The notes beneath the pieces are model-generated. The model ran no database searches. It was not told where the DNA came from and saw only the letters and a list, made by a program, of their open reading frames with translations. DNA of 64,000 nt, from assembly GCF_000145275.1 (NCBI RefSeq), contig NC_014393.1, positions 1,550,001-1,614,000 of the forward strand. The letters run 5' to 3'. Origin of the DNA: Clostridium cellulovorans 743B. Lineage in GTDB: Bacteria > Bacillota > Clostridia > Clostridiales > Clostridiaceae. The position numbers were made by a program, and so were the translations under genes. Below, one piece after another: positions 17,101 through 27,130 of this stretch (its first letter is position 1; each line of letters starts with the position of its first letter).

Positions 17101-17900
17101 TTTTCTGAAGCGGTTAATGTGAAAATAGATTCAATAGTATATGTGAAAGCAGTTAACACATCCATTGTAGATGCAGAACCAAGCAACGCGACAGTAGATT
17201 AATCAAATGTATCACACGATAAATATGAAAAAATTTTCTACTCAAACAGATGTAAAAGGAATAAGGAGATAAATGTTTTTTTGTCGGTAGGTTACAGCAA
17301 AAGTAAGGAATATCCTATATTATACGTACTATATTGATATTGGGGAAATGAAGACGCACTTCTTGACTCAGGTGACGCTTAACGTAGACTTTACCAAATT
17401 ATCGTAAATATTATTGCAGCTGGTCAAACTAAAGACATGATTGTAGTATTTCCAGATATATATGCCAGTGCTATACAGTATGATTTTAGGAGGGGATTTG
17501 ATGCGGCTGATAATACTACATATGATAATTTCATCAATTTGATTGTCAAAGAAATTATGCCGTATATGAAGAAGAATTATTCCATAAAAAAAGGTAAAGA
17601 CAATACTGGAATCACTATTTTTTAAATGGGCGCCAGAGAATCCTTGTATATAGGATTTTCTCGTCCAGATTTATTCAGTTATGTCGGTGCAATGTGCCGC
17701 TCCAGGACTTACTACGGATCTGAGTTCAGACAGCAATACAGGTACAAGCATATCACCGTATCTACTTATGATAAGCGCTGGTTTGAATGATACCATTATC
17801 ATACGACATTGAATAAAAATGGAGTTTCCTTTAAAACATCCACAATATTTAATTTAGTAGGAATAAATGCATATCAAAACGTGTATATATATTAAGAAGG
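17101..17900 (+). pseudogene. Remnant of a CE1-type acetyl-xylan/feruloyl esterase
   Basis: Directly behind the GH98 stop, and in the same frame, lies a decayed esterase. Recognisable pieces are EINVFLSVGYSKSKEYPILY, GNEDALLDSG, QTKDMIVVFPDIYAS, YDNFINLIVKEIMPYMKKNY, then MGARESLYIGFSRPDLFSY. In-frame stops occur near 17193, 17334, 17380 and at 17623-17625. The last replaces the codon of the nucleophile serine in the GFSMG elbow: the sequence reads ITIF-stop-MGARES. A two-base loss after about 17690 shifts the frame to AAPGLTTDLSSDSNTGTSIS and LLMISAGLNDT, and a further deletion leads to YHTTLNKNGVSF. It cannot make an active enzyme. It may once have been a C-terminal module of the GH98 polypeptide or a separate gene. 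Confidence 0.8.
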
Positions 17901-17916
17901 CTTTACTAGAGGTTTC

Positions 17917-17958
17917 AAAAATGACAAAAAACTTCAGTTAAAGTTTTTTGTCATTTTT
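17917..17958 (+). terminator. Intrinsic terminator after the esterase remnant
   Basis: AAAAATGACAAAAAACTT pairs with AAGTTTTTTGTCATTTTT around a six-base loop (CAGTTA), giving an 18-bp stem with a T-rich 3' arm. It probably ends the GH98 transcript. Confidence 0.8.
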
Positions 17959-18019
17959 ATATGTTTTCAATTTTATTACCTTAGAATGAGTAAATAAGGA
18001 AAGAAACTTCAAAAGGAAT

Positions 18020-18230
18020 GAATTGTAGAAAAACAACAAAAAAGCCATAGAAATTTTGAAGATAAAATAGGTATATGAGGATAAAAAAATGGAAAAAATA
18101 TAGTTCTTTTTGCGTTTATAAGAACAAACTTAAGTGTGTTTATACGTTTTCAGCCACAGTGTTTTAGAGAACAAGAAAAGAAAAAAAGAAGTCTGGAAGA
18201 AGAAGAATTGTGGAAAAATAACAAAAAAAC
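18020..18230. repeat. Imperfect direct repeat upstream of gdhA
   Basis: About 26 bases starting GAATTGTAGAAAAACAACAA at 18020 recur with few changes at 18205 (GAATTGTGGAAAAATAACAA). The surrounding 18000-18350 is A-rich, with no coding frame. Confidence 0.45.
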
Positions 18231-18356
18231 AATGAAAAAACCATAAATCAAGCTAGAAGTTGTTGATAATTATTAATATAATTATACAAATGGTGATTTG
18301 TTATTATTATTATGCAAATTGTGAGAAAATTTTTTAAATTATCATAAAAATATAGG

Positions 18357-18384
18357 TTGAATTATGGAAATAGAAATGTATAAT
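18357..18384 (+). promoter_or_regulatory. Probable sigma-A promoter of gdhA
   Basis: TTGAAT (18357-18362) and TATAAT (18379-18384) are separated by 16 bases and lie 38 bases before the gdhA start, with an AAAGGGGG SD in between. Confidence 0.6.
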
Positions 18385-18421
18385 TATATATGTAGATATA
18401 TTACAAAGGGGGCAATTATTA

Positions 18422-19765
18422 ATGGATTGCAAAAAATATATAAATGATATTATTGAAAAACTAGAAAGGGAAAATCCAGGTGAAACTGAATTTCAGGCTG
18501 CTGCTAAAGAAGTTTTAATTTCACTAGTACCTGCACTAGAAAAAAATCCTAAGTTTATTGAAGAAGGCGTGGTAGAAAGAATAATCGAGCCTGAAAGAGT
18601 AGTAATGTTCAGAGTGCCTTGGGTTGATGATAATGGTAAGGTTCAAGTGAACAAAGGCTATAGAGTTCAATTTAACAGTGCTATCGGACCATATAAGGGT
18701 GGACTTAGATTACATCCTTCTGTAAATCTTAGCATAATTAAATTCCTAGGTTTTGAACAAATATTTAAAAACTCATTAACTGGTCTTCCTATAGGTGGAG
18801 GAAAAGGTGGATCAAATTTTGATCCAAAAGGAAAATCAGATAGAGAAATCATGAGATTCTGCCAAAGTTTCATGTCTGAGTTAGCTAGACATATAGGACC
18901 AGATACAGATGTTCCTGCTGGAGATATCGGTGTTGGTGGAAGAGAAATCGGTTATATGTTTGGTCAATACAAGAAAATCCGTAATGCTAATGAAGCAGGT
19001 GTTCTTACTGGTAAAGGACTTACTTATGGAGGTAGTCTTGGAAGAACAGAAGCTACAGGCTATGGTTTAGTATATTTTGTAGATGAAATGTTAAAAGATA
19101 ATGGATTATCCTTCCAAGGAAAGACTGTTGTAGTATCTGGTTCAGGTAACGTTGCAATTTATGCTACTGAAAAAGCTACAGAACTTGGAGCAAAAGTTGT
19201 TGCTTGTTCAGATTCAAATGGTTATATCTATGATAAAAATGGATTAGATTTAGAATTAATTAAGAGACTTAAAGAAGTTGAAAGAAAGAGAATTAAAGAG
19301 TATGTAGCAGTTCATCCAGAAGCAGAGTATCATGAAGGTGGAAATATTTGGAGTGTGCCTTGTGATATAGCACTTCCATGTGCAACTCAAAATGAAATTG
19401 ATGAAGCAAGTGCTGAATTATTGGTTAAAAATGGATGTATAGCTGTAGGAGAAGGTGCTAACATGCCTTCAACTCTTGATGCTATTGAAGTATATAGAAG
19501 AAATAAAACATTATTTGCTCCAGGAAAAGCAGCAAATGCTGGTGGAGTTGCAACTTCAGCTTTAGAAATGAGCCAAAACTCTATGAGATTATCATGGACT
19601 AAAGAAGAAGTAGATGCAAAATTAAAGAACATCATGAAGAACATATATGTAAGTTCTAAAGCTTGTGCTGTAGATTATGCTGATGGAAGAGACCTTGTAA
19701 TAGGTTCAAATATTGCAGGATTCTTAAAAGTTGCAGAAGCTATGGTTGCACAAGGAATAGTGTAA
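18422..19765 (+). CDS. gdhA: Glutamate dehydrogenase (hexameric, probably NADP-dependent)
   Basis: This enzyme interconverts 2-oxoglutarate plus ammonia and glutamate. The 447-residue length and the motifs GYRVQFNSAIGPYKGGLRLH, LPIGGGKGGSNFDPKG with the catalytic lysine, and DTDVPAGDIGVGGREIGYM identify the small hexameric class. The nucleotide-binding fold shows VVSGSGNVAIYATEKA. Its similarity to the NADP enzymes of Clostridium and enteric bacteria suggests an assimilatory role, but cofactor choice is inferred. It is a single-gene unit with its own promoter and a perfect palindromic terminator. Confidence 0.95.
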   Translation: MDCKKYINDIIEKLERENPGETEFQAAAKEVLISLVPALEKNPKFIEEGVVERIIEPERVVMFRVPWVDDNGKVQVNKGYRVQFNSAIGPYKGGLRLHPSVNLSIIKFLGFEQIFKNSLTGLPIGGGKGGSNFDPKGKSDREIMRFCQSFMSELARHIGPDTDVPAGDIGVGGREIGYMFGQYKKIRNANEAGVLTGKGLTYGGSLGRTEATGYGLVYFVDEMLKDNGLSFQGKTVVVSGSGNVAIYATEKATELGAKVVACSDSNGYIYDKNGLDLELIKRLKEVERKRIKEYVAVHPEAEYHEGGNIWSVPCDIALPCATQNEIDEASAELLVKNGCIAVGEGANMPSTLDAIEVYRRNKTLFAPGKAANAGGVATSALEMSQNSMRLSWTKEEVDAKLKNIMKNIYVSSKACAVDYADGRDLVIGSNIAGFLKVAEAMVAQGIV

Positions 19766-19780
19766 GATAAATGAATAAAA

Positions 19781-19806
19781 AACGAGTTCAATTGAACTCG
19801 TTTTTT
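19781..19806 (+). terminator. Terminator of gdhA, also usable from glgP
   Basis: AACGAGTTCAATTGAACTCG followed by TT is a perfect 22-base palindrome (19781-19802) running into TTTTTT. An A run flanks the other side, so it could also stop glgP transcripts from the minus strand. Confidence 0.9.
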
Positions 19807-19947
19807 ATTATATAGAAATTCAAATATATGATCCATTAAAGTTACGTCATGACTTATAGTAATTTCTTAATGTTAAATAGAGTCTTAGAGGTAATTTTAC
19901 TTTTACAGCGTATATATTTAAACAAATCAAAATACATACATAAAATT

Positions 19948-22374
19948 CTAGTGAATTTCCTTGGGGCTTGTGTTCCAAATCTCCCTTGAATATTCTGTAA
20001 TAGTGTTGTCAGAAGAAAATCTCCCTGATTTTCCAATGTTGACTATGCACATTTCGTTCCATTTATCTTTATCTCTAAAAACTTTGTCTATTCTTTCTTG
20101 AGCTTCACAATAACTATCAAAGTCTTTTAATACAAAATATTCATCTCTACCTAGAAGAGAACTATGGATATTTCTAAATTCTGTAGTAGCGACACCTAAA
20201 GAACCATCAACTAATTGGTCAAGAACTCTCTTGATTCTAGAATTAGTGTTGTAAAAATGTCTTGGAGAATAGCCGCCGTATTTTAAATAGTTAAGAACTT
20301 CATCTTTGCTCATTCCAAATACAAACATATTTTCATCGCCAACTTCGTCATGGATTTCAACGTTTGCTCCATCAAGAGTACCAAGAGTTAATGCACCGTT
20401 CATCATGAACTTCATATTGCCAGTTCCAGAAGCCTCAAAGGTTGTTGTTGATATTTGTTCAGAGATATCGGCACATTTTATTATTTTTTCAGCTAGAGAA
20501 ACTCTATAGTTCTCTAAGAATACAACCTTTAGCTTACCTTTTATTGAAGGATCATTATTGATTTTATCTGCTACAGTATTAATAAGCTTGATTGTTTCCT
20601 TAGCAAGATGATAGCTTGGAGATGATTTCGCTCCAAAGAAGTAAGTTCTAGGAGATATATCAAGGTCTGGATTATCTTTTAACCTATTATAAAGATCCAT
20701 TATATGCAGTATGTTAAGAACTTGTCTTTTATAAGCATGCAGTCTTTTAACTTGTATATCAAAGATTGAATTTGGATCTACATCTATATCGTAATCTTTT
20801 TTTACCATATCGGCTAACATTTGTTTGTTATGAAGTTTAATTTCTCCAACCCTTTTTCTAACTAAAGGATCTTTAGATAACTCAGCAAATTGAGCTAAAT
20901 CCTTTGGTCTCTTTTTCCAACTGTCACCAATACATTTTGTTATATAGCTTGTTAATTCTTCGTTGGATTGAATTAGCCATCTTCTATGAGTTATACCATT
21001 AGTTTTGTTGTTAAACTTTCTTGGATAGAATTCTGAGAAATCTCTTAACTCTTTGTTAACTAATATTTCAGTATGAAGTGTAGCAACACCGTTAACTGAG
21101 TGAGAACCTACAATGGCAAGGTGTGCCATTTTAACCATTCCGCCTTCAATAATAGACATTCTTCTTACTCTATCGTGGTCATTAGGATGCTTTTGGTAAA
21201 TTTCGCCTACAAATCTTCTATTTATTTCTTCAATAATCATATAGATTCTTGGTAGTAATTTATTGAATACCTGGACAGGCCATTTTTCTAGGGCTTCCGA
21301 AAGTATAGTATGGTTTGTATATGCTAAAGTTCCAGTTGTAACGGACCAAGCATCATCCCAACCCATTTCTTCTTCATCTACTAATATTCTCATTAATTCA
21401 GCAACTGCCACTGCAGGGTGGGTATCGTTTATTTGAATAGCAACATATTTATCTAGATCATATAAGGAATGACCAGAATTTTTAAAGGTTCTCAATATGC
21501 TGTATATTCCTGCACTTGTAAAGAAATACTGCTGTTTTAATCTTAAAATTTTTCCTGTTTCAGCAGAATCATCTGGGTATAAAACTGATGATATTGCTTC
21601 TACTGAAGTCCTATATTCTACAGCCTTTGAATATTCACCTTTGCTGAAAATTTGAAAATTAAATGCATTGGTTACAGGTTCAGCACTCCATAATCTAAGA
21701 GTATTTACTGTGTTATTTTCATAACCAATAACAGGTGTATCATAAGGAACAGCCTTAATAGCTTCATAATTTTCTAGTTCAAAATTTAATCGACCGTTAT
21801 TTTGAACAGCTTTTGGAGTTCCATAAAATTTTACAATGACAGATTTATCCTCCCTTTTTGTTTCCCAAACATTACCTTCTTTAAGCCAATTATCAGGTAT
21901 TTCAACTTGATATCCGTTTACAATTTTCTGTTCAAAAAAACCATATTGATATCTCATTCCATTGCCATGACCAGGGATTCCAATTGAAGCAATAGAATCA
22001 ATAAAACAAGCAGCAAGTCTTCCAAGACCACCGTTCCCAAGTCCAGCATCAACCTCTGTTTCTTCTAACTCATCTAAGCTTACATTAAGTTCAGCTAAAG
22101 CTTCCTTAACAGTATCCCTTATTCCTAAATTAATAAGATTACTTTGAAGTAGTCTACCTATTAAAAATTCCATAGAAAAATAGTAGACTTGTTTATCTCC
22201 ATCTTTTGAATATTGTTTCTTAGTTTTAGACCAGTTTTTTGCGCTATATTCTTTTACTAAACTCCCTAAAGCTAAGTATTTATCTAAGGTGCTTGCTTTA
22301 TCAATTTCTTCGGTAAATAGACTCATTAATTTTTGCTCATAGTCTTGCTTAAATCTTTCCCTTGTAATATTCAT
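19948..22374 (-). CDS. glgP: Glycogen/starch/maltodextrin phosphorylase
   Basis: It cuts alpha-1,4-glucan with phosphate to release glucose-1-phosphate. The 808-residue protein starts with the short bacterial N-terminus and shows GNGGLGRLAACFIDS, GYGMRY-like GHGNGMRYQYGFFEQ, and the pyridoxal-phosphate site EASGTGNMKFMMNGALTLGT with its lysine. Length and motifs match GT35 phosphorylases. No other glycogen gene is next to it, and it faces gdhA tail to tail. On its strand an AAAAGGGGT SD lies some 12 bases before the start. Confidence 0.96.
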   Translation of the reverse strand: MNITRERFKQDYEQKLMSLFTEEIDKASTLDKYLALGSLVKEYSAKNWSKTKKQYSKDGDKQVYYFSMEFLIGRLLQSNLINLGIRDTVKEALAELNVSLDELEETEVDAGLGNGGLGRLAACFIDSIASIGIPGHGNGMRYQYGFFEQKIVNGYQVEIPDNWLKEGNVWETKREDKSVIVKFYGTPKAVQNNGRLNFELENYEAIKAVPYDTPVIGYENNTVNTLRLWSAEPVTNAFNFQIFSKGEYSKAVEYRTSVEAISSVLYPDDSAETGKILRLKQQYFFTSAGIYSILRTFKNSGHSLYDLDKYVAIQINDTHPAVAVAELMRILVDEEEMGWDDAWSVTTGTLAYTNHTILSEALEKWPVQVFNKLLPRIYMIIEEINRRFVGEIYQKHPNDHDRVRRMSIIEGGMVKMAHLAIVGSHSVNGVATLHTEILVNKELRDFSEFYPRKFNNKTNGITHRRWLIQSNEELTSYITKCIGDSWKKRPKDLAQFAELSKDPLVRKRVGEIKLHNKQMLADMVKKDYDIDVDPNSIFDIQVKRLHAYKRQVLNILHIMDLYNRLKDNPDLDISPRTYFFGAKSSPSYHLAKETIKLINTVADKINNDPSIKGKLKVVFLENYRVSLAEKIIKCADISEQISTTTFEASGTGNMKFMMNGALTLGTLDGANVEIHDEVGDENMFVFGMSKDEVLNYLKYGGYSPRHFYNTNSRIKRVLDQLVDGSLGVATTEFRNIHSSLLGRDEYFVLKDFDSYCEAQERIDKVFRDKDKWNEMCIVNIGKSGRFSSDNTITEYSREIWNTSPKEIH

Positions 22375-22633
22375 AACAATGCTTACCCCTTTTATATTGA
22401 TAATAGTTTACAAAATAACTATGTAATAAGATAGATACTCATTTTATATTTTAATGAATAAAATACTTATATATGTATAATTATATAAAATTTCCAAAGT
22501 ACCATAAACTAATATTATAATGTATGGATATTAATGTCAACAGCCATATTAATTCAAAAATCCGTTTATACTAAAGATAATTTATGTTATAATAACGGAA
22601 AGTTTCAGGTACTTATAATATGAGGTGTAGATG

Positions 22634-22891
22634 ATGAGTAAGAAAAATATATTTATTTCTATAATAGCTATAGTGGTAATATTATTCTTAGCTATTTATA
22701 TCCTTCCATGGATTATTGTAATAGCAGCATTAGTATATGTATTTTTTAAGGTGAAGGCATATATATTCGGAAGAAAGGAGAAAGATATTTCTGCAGAGGA
22801 TAGCAAGGTTTATGTAGGAGATAAGAATGCTTCAGAGAAAATGAAAACAAGAGAAGAAGTTATCGATGTAGACTATAAACCTATTGACTAA
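22634..22891 (+). CDS. Small membrane protein of unknown function
   Basis: This 85-residue protein has one long or two short hydrophobic segments (about residues 5-42) followed by a charged tail with RKEKDISAEDSK and ending VDYKPID. GAGGTG at 22622-22627 is 6 bases from ATG 22634 and only 3 from the ATG at 22631, so the second is preferred. A TATAAT at about 22588 could be its -10. No family recognised. Confidence 0.6.
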   Translation: MSKKNIFISIIAIVVILFLAIYILPWIIVIAALVYVFFKVKAYIFGRKEKDISAEDSKVYVGDKNASEKMKTREEVIDVDYKPID

Positions 22892-23074
22892 AGGACTAGC
22901 AAGTATTTCACTTATTAGAGTCCATAAAAAATATTTATAGATATATTAATTTTTAATAGATCTATAGAATTTTCGTGAAAGTTCAATAATCGAACTTATA
23001 TATGAAAGTTATAATATGGTTTTTGATCTAGTATAGTGATATAATAAACACAAAAATATTTGGAGAGATATAAA

Positions 23075-23917
23075 ATGGCTATAAAAATTATTACAGATAG
23101 TACTAGTTATATTCCAAAAGAAATAAGAGAATCATTAGATATAAAGATTCTTTCTTTAGAAGTTAACTTTGAAGATATGAGTTTTAAGGAGACAGATATA
23201 GAAAACTTTGAGTTTTATAAGCTCCTTGAAACAAAAGAAATTCCAAGGTCATCTCAACCGCCAATTGGTGAAATATATAATGAAATGAAGAGGATTATCG
23301 AAGAAGGTAATGAGATAGTTGGTGTTTTTTTATCCTCAGATATGAGTGGTACCTATTCAACAGCTAACCTTGCAAAAGAGATGGTATTAGATGAATATCC
23401 AGAAGCTAAAATAGAGATAATTGATTCTAGGTCTAATTGTATGCAGTTAGGCTATGCTGCAATAGTTGCTGCAAGGAAAGCTAAAGAAGGACAAAGTATA
23501 GGAGAGGTAAGACAGGCAGTTGAAGAGAATATAAAAAGAAGTAGGTTTCTATTTATTCCTGAGAATCTCGTATATTTAAAAAAAGGTGGCAGAATAGGTG
23601 GAGCAGGAGCTTTAATCGGAAACATATTAAAGATAATACCAATATTAACAGTGGAAAATGGAGTTACATCTGTGAGAGCTAAGGTTAGGACTAAAAATAA
23701 AGCAATCTCGGCAATGGTTGATATGATGCAAAAGGACAATGAAACTTTTAAGATAAAAGAAGTTATGATTCATCATATAAATTGTCCAGAGGAGGCACAG
23801 AAACTCTCATTACAAGTAGGTGAGTTACTTCAAATGAAGGTTGAAATTTGTGATATTGGTCCTGTAATTGGACTTCACGTTGGACCTGGAGCTATTGGCA
23901 TAGTTTATTATAACTAA
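23075..23917 (+). CDS. DegV family (FakB-type) fatty-acid-binding protein
   Basis: DegV/FakB proteins hold a fatty acid and present it to the kinase FakA for phosphorylation and membrane lipid synthesis. The 280-residue protein starts KIITDSTSYIPKE and has FLSSDMSGTYSTANLA, IIDSRSNCMQLGY and GPVIGLHVGPGAIG, all DegV hallmarks. The open frame begins at 23060, but GGAGA (23062-23066) is 8 bases from ATG 23075, which also gives the usual family N-terminus. No fakA is nearby. Confidence 0.92.
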   Translation: MAIKIITDSTSYIPKEIRESLDIKILSLEVNFEDMSFKETDIENFEFYKLLETKEIPRSSQPPIGEIYNEMKRIIEEGNEIVGVFLSSDMSGTYSTANLAKEMVLDEYPEAKIEIIDSRSNCMQLGYAAIVAARKAKEGQSIGEVRQAVEENIKRSRFLFIPENLVYLKKGGRIGGAGALIGNILKIIPILTVENGVTSVRAKVRTKNKAISAMVDMMQKDNETFKIKEVMIHHINCPEEAQKLSLQVGELLQMKVEICDIGPVIGLHVGPGAIGIVYYN

Positions 23918-23933
23918 TGGTAGTAAAATAAAT

Positions 23934-23976
23934 TAAAGGAGCAAAGAGTGACAAGCTTGTCCTCTTTGCTCCTTTA
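23934..23976. terminator. Bidirectional terminator
   Basis: TAAAGGAGCAAAGAG (23934-23948) pairs perfectly with CTCTTTGCTCCTTTA (23962-23976). It lies between the convergent degV-type gene and the minus-strand gene at 24078, and suits both. Confidence 0.85.
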
Positions 23977-24077
23977 TTAGCATAATACAAGTTTTTAATT
24001 GTTAGAATGTGTGAACGTCTTTGAAAATAACTTTCTATGTGATTACTTGCAAAATATCTTAATAAGTACATGTAAGA

Positions 24078-25163
24078 TTATTTTGAAAAAGGTTTATCAA
24101 TTAAGGTATTGCCATCAAGTGATATGATACCTTTAGAACATATACTTATAAGCTTACCTTTAAATTCGTAAGTAGCTTTTGAATTTAATTCATTAACAGT
24201 GTTAGCTTGTGAATCTATAACATAGATTTCACCTTTTAATCCAATAGATATATCTTCAGCTTTTACTGGTTTTGATAAGTTTATTAAAGTCCAAGAATTT
24301 GCATCAGTATTTTTTTGTCCATAATACACAGAAGTAACTAGTCCATTTACAACAGAACCAATATATATATTAGATTTATCATCCACGTCTAAAAGCAATA
24401 AAGAATTAGCACCATTTATAGATAAATAACTTCCGTTATATTTAGTGGTTTCATTTTTGTCTGTAAAAGATTCTATTTGATATACAGAATTATCTGCTTG
24501 ATATACTATAGCAGTATCTCCAGGAATAACATCTATATTTCCAGTTACCGAAGCATTTTCCTTCATGATATTTTTTTTACTCATAACATCAAAGGAATAT
24601 AGGTTAGACTTACCATTTGGCTTAGCTATTTGTACGCACATATAAGTGTTTGAAGAAGAAAATGATATGTTACTTACGTGCTCTTCTATATTGTCTAAAG
24701 CAATATGACAATATACATTATCAAAGTCTATAAGTTGTTGTTTGCTTTTCTTTTTTACATCATAAGAAAATAGATAAATGGAATAACTGTTGGACATATT
24801 TGATGGTCTTTCAGTAATTATTAAACGGTTATCATCTGGTAACCATTCATAATAGTCAAACTTCATATCATCATTAGGAACAACGTTTTGTATCTCTTTT
24901 GTAGATAAATTCATTATCTTTAGAGTTGAATCCTCCATGTAAGAAATATAGTTACCATCAAAAGAAGCATTTATTTTTTCAGTTTTTCCGGATAAAGTAG
25001 TCTTATTAGAATTATCTGTTTCAGCAATTTTAGGACTCTCAATTTTTACAATATTTATTTCCTCCGTAGGTTTAAAATAATTTTTATTCAAATAATACAA
25101 TGCTCCATTTTCTAAAATTAATGCAATTGCAGTTAAAATAAGAATTCTTTTAAAAAGTTTCAT
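24078..25163 (-). CDS. Membrane-anchored beta-propeller-like protein of unknown function
   Basis: The 361-residue protein has an N-terminal hydrophobic anchor (about 5-22, RILILTAIALILENG), and the rest is predicted extracellular. The body is a series of short beta-type segments such as SFDGNYISYMEDSTLKIMNL, WLPDDNRLIITERP and IYVIDSQANTVNEL, which read like TolB/WD40 propeller blades. It follows the phosphodiester-glycosidase gene by 9 bases on the same strand, so they form an operon and probably share an envelope role. No specific family recognised. Confidence 0.65.
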   Translation of the reverse strand: MKLFKRILILTAIALILENGALYYLNKNYFKPTEEINIVKIESPKIAETDNSNKTTLSGKTEKINASFDGNYISYMEDSTLKIMNLSTKEIQNVVPNDDMKFDYYEWLPDDNRLIITERPSNMSNSYSIYLFSYDVKKKSKQQLIDFDNVYCHIALDNIEEHVSNISFSSSNTYMCVQIAKPNGKSNLYSFDVMSKKNIMKENASVTGNIDVIPGDTAIVYQADNSVYQIESFTDKNETTKYNGSYLSINGANSLLLLDVDDKSNIYIGSVVNGLVTSVYYGQKNTDANSWTLINLSKPVKAEDISIGLKGEIYVIDSQANTVNELNSKATYEFKGKLISICSKGIISLDGNTLIDKPFSK

Positions 25164-25172
25164 TTGTGCAAC

Positions 25173-26216
25173 CTACCTTTCCACGATAAATGCTGTGGCA
25201 ACAGTTCTTTCACCGCTCCATGCATTAGGGGAATTTATAATCTCACCGTTAAAATACATAGTAGAAGAATAACCACCATCTAGGTTTCCTGCATTTACGA
25301 CATTTAAGTCTTTGAATATTTGTTGCACATCGTAAAGGGTTGCCCCAGGCATACTTAGAGTTCGTCCATCTATAACTAATAAAACAACAGTTCCATCAGC
25401 CTTTTGGCCAATAGCTGTTCTAGGGTTTGTCCCATCTTGTAGCTTGTCCGTTATTTGAGCAACACCGTCAATAATGATAGAAGGTGGTCTAAAACACATA
25501 GCTTCAGTTACGCCCATAGCCATAAGGTCATTTATGCAATAATCACCAACTACTAATTTACCTTCTTTTGTGAAAGCCACTACGTTTTGAACATCATATT
25601 TATTTACATTTTCTTTTGGGTATACTATAGCCCCATTAGTTATTACGAAACCACCAGGAATAGCCCCATTACCAGCCCATTTTTGGCCAGAAGCGGATAC
25701 ATCAGCAAAAGCACCACCATTGATTGCTGCTATTGCATCATAATCCAAAGCCATTTCACTAGTCTTTTGACCATTTTTCCCTACATATTTAGTCATAACA
25801 GCTTTTATTTTAGTAGGGTCTTTTATTTCAAGAATATGAGCAATATATCTATCATGTTCGATTTTATATTGATTTATTTCGGTACTATTTTTATGCTTAA
25901 TTTCTATATCTGTTGTAGGTGTAGAAGAAGTTGCTGGAGATTTAGTAGCATTTTCAGGTGTTGATGAAGCAACAACTGTTTGTTCTTTTTTTCCTAAAAG
26001 AGCATCAATATCAGCTTGAGATAAGAACGTGGTTATAAGATATTGATGTCTTGTTGCCATTACTGTAGAAACTACTAATTGTTTCAAGGTGGAGTAAGGC
26101 CCATAAAATAATATTAAAGGGGAGGTTACCCCGATAAAAATACCAATATATAAAATACTCAAGATACCATTTCTGATAGGATGACGTTTTTTTACAGGTT
26201 GATGTTTCCTAGACAT
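25173..26216 (-). CDS. Membrane-anchored phosphodiester glycosidase (NAGPA) family protein
   Basis: The 347-residue protein has a basic N-terminus, one membrane segment (about 16-36), a low-complexity Ser/Thr-rich linker near 80-105, and a C-terminal NAGPA-type domain. That domain has AINGGAFAD, GGFVITNGAIVY, RPPSIIIDG, NPRTAIGQKADGTVVLLVID and NAGNLDGGYSSTMYFNGEII. NAGPA domains remove GlcNAc linked by phosphodiester; in bacteria they are tied to exopolysaccharide or teichoic-acid-like polymers. The substrate here is not known. The likely promoter is in the 230 bases upstream (26217-26450). Confidence 0.85.
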   Translation of the reverse strand: MSRKHQPVKKRHPIRNGILSILYIGIFIGVTSPLILFYGPYSTLKQLVVSTVMATRHQYLITTFLSQADIDALLGKKEQTVVASSTPENATKSPATSSTPTTDIEIKHKNSTEINQYKIEHDRYIAHILEIKDPTKIKAVMTKYVGKNGQKTSEMALDYDAIAAINGGAFADVSASGQKWAGNGAIPGGFVITNGAIVYPKENVNKYDVQNVVAFTKEGKLVVGDYCINDLMAMGVTEAMCFRPPSIIIDGVAQITDKLQDGTNPRTAIGQKADGTVVLLVIDGRTLSMPGATLYDVQQIFKDLNVVNAGNLDGGYSSTMYFNGEIINSPNAWSGERTVATAFIVER

Positions 26217-26450
26217 AAAGTTCCCTTCTTTCTCAAAAGGTTAGTTGGTTTTACACACAAATTCTATGTAGTATATCAAGATGAATGGAATACTAAAAAT
26301 CATAGAAGTAACATAAGTTAATTTTTATCAACAGATTACTGAACTATAGAAGCATTGATTCAAACTAACGATATTAACTTTAAAACCCAATTAACCACGA
26401 AATTTTTTTATTTAACGTATATGCATTGATTTTTTAATATAGATAAAGGA

Positions 26451-26861
26451 CTAAGATGACTTTTTTAATGTAACAGAGGTCTTAAAGTTAAAGAAATCAT
26501 CTTTACTTACTTCAAGGACCAAGTTTCCATTATCATTTTTAACTTCAACTTTTGGATAATTAGTTTTAATATATTCATTTAAACTATTAAGATCATTTTC
26601 ATTTAAAGTAGATAAGTCAATTCCATTTTGCTGTGCATAAGAGTTAATTACATCTTGTACATTAGGAACAACTGAGCTTGCATAGTTTTTTAAATTCAAA
26701 GTTGAAATACTTCCACCGGTTATAGCGGCAATCCCCAAAATTAAAAGAATAATTTTAACAACTTTTTTGAGTATATTTTTAAGTATAATGAAGGCTATAA
26801 GTATGGCTAAGCCGATAAGTATCACTGGGTTTATCCCCTGAATAAAATTCATAAAGTCCAT
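26451..26861 (-). CDS. Small secreted/membrane protein of unknown function
   Basis: It has two closely spaced hydrophobic segments (about residues 10-50 including ILIGLAILIAFIILKNI), then a soluble C-terminal domain with PKVEVKNDNGNLVLEVSKDD. The frame is open from ATG 26873, but on that strand AAAGGAG touches this ATG directly; the next Met, at 26861, is 12 bases away and gives 136 residues. Either start is possible. Unrecognised family. Confidence 0.55.
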   Translation of the reverse strand: MDFMNFIQGINPVILIGLAILIAFIILKNILKKVVKIILLILGIAAITGGSISTLNLKNYASSVVPNVQDVINSYAQQNGIDLSTLNENDLNSLNEYIKTNYPKVEVKNDNGNLVLEVSKDDFFNFKTSVTLKKSS

Positions 26862-27130
26862 AGCTTCATACATCTCCTTTGAAAAATTTAATTCTTTGTA
26901 AGTATACTATAAATTCTTATAAGTTTCTAGATTAGTGAATGTAAAAAATAAAAATAATATACGGTTTTAGCTATTTTTTTTAGGAAAATTAGTAATATGA
27001 TTATAAGAAGTATGGTTAATAACCAAATATAAATAAAAAAATATATACATATTAAAGAAAAATAGTAATAATAAAACATATAAGTGATAAAATATAATAT
27101 AGAATTTATTAATAAGGGGGACCTATTTTA

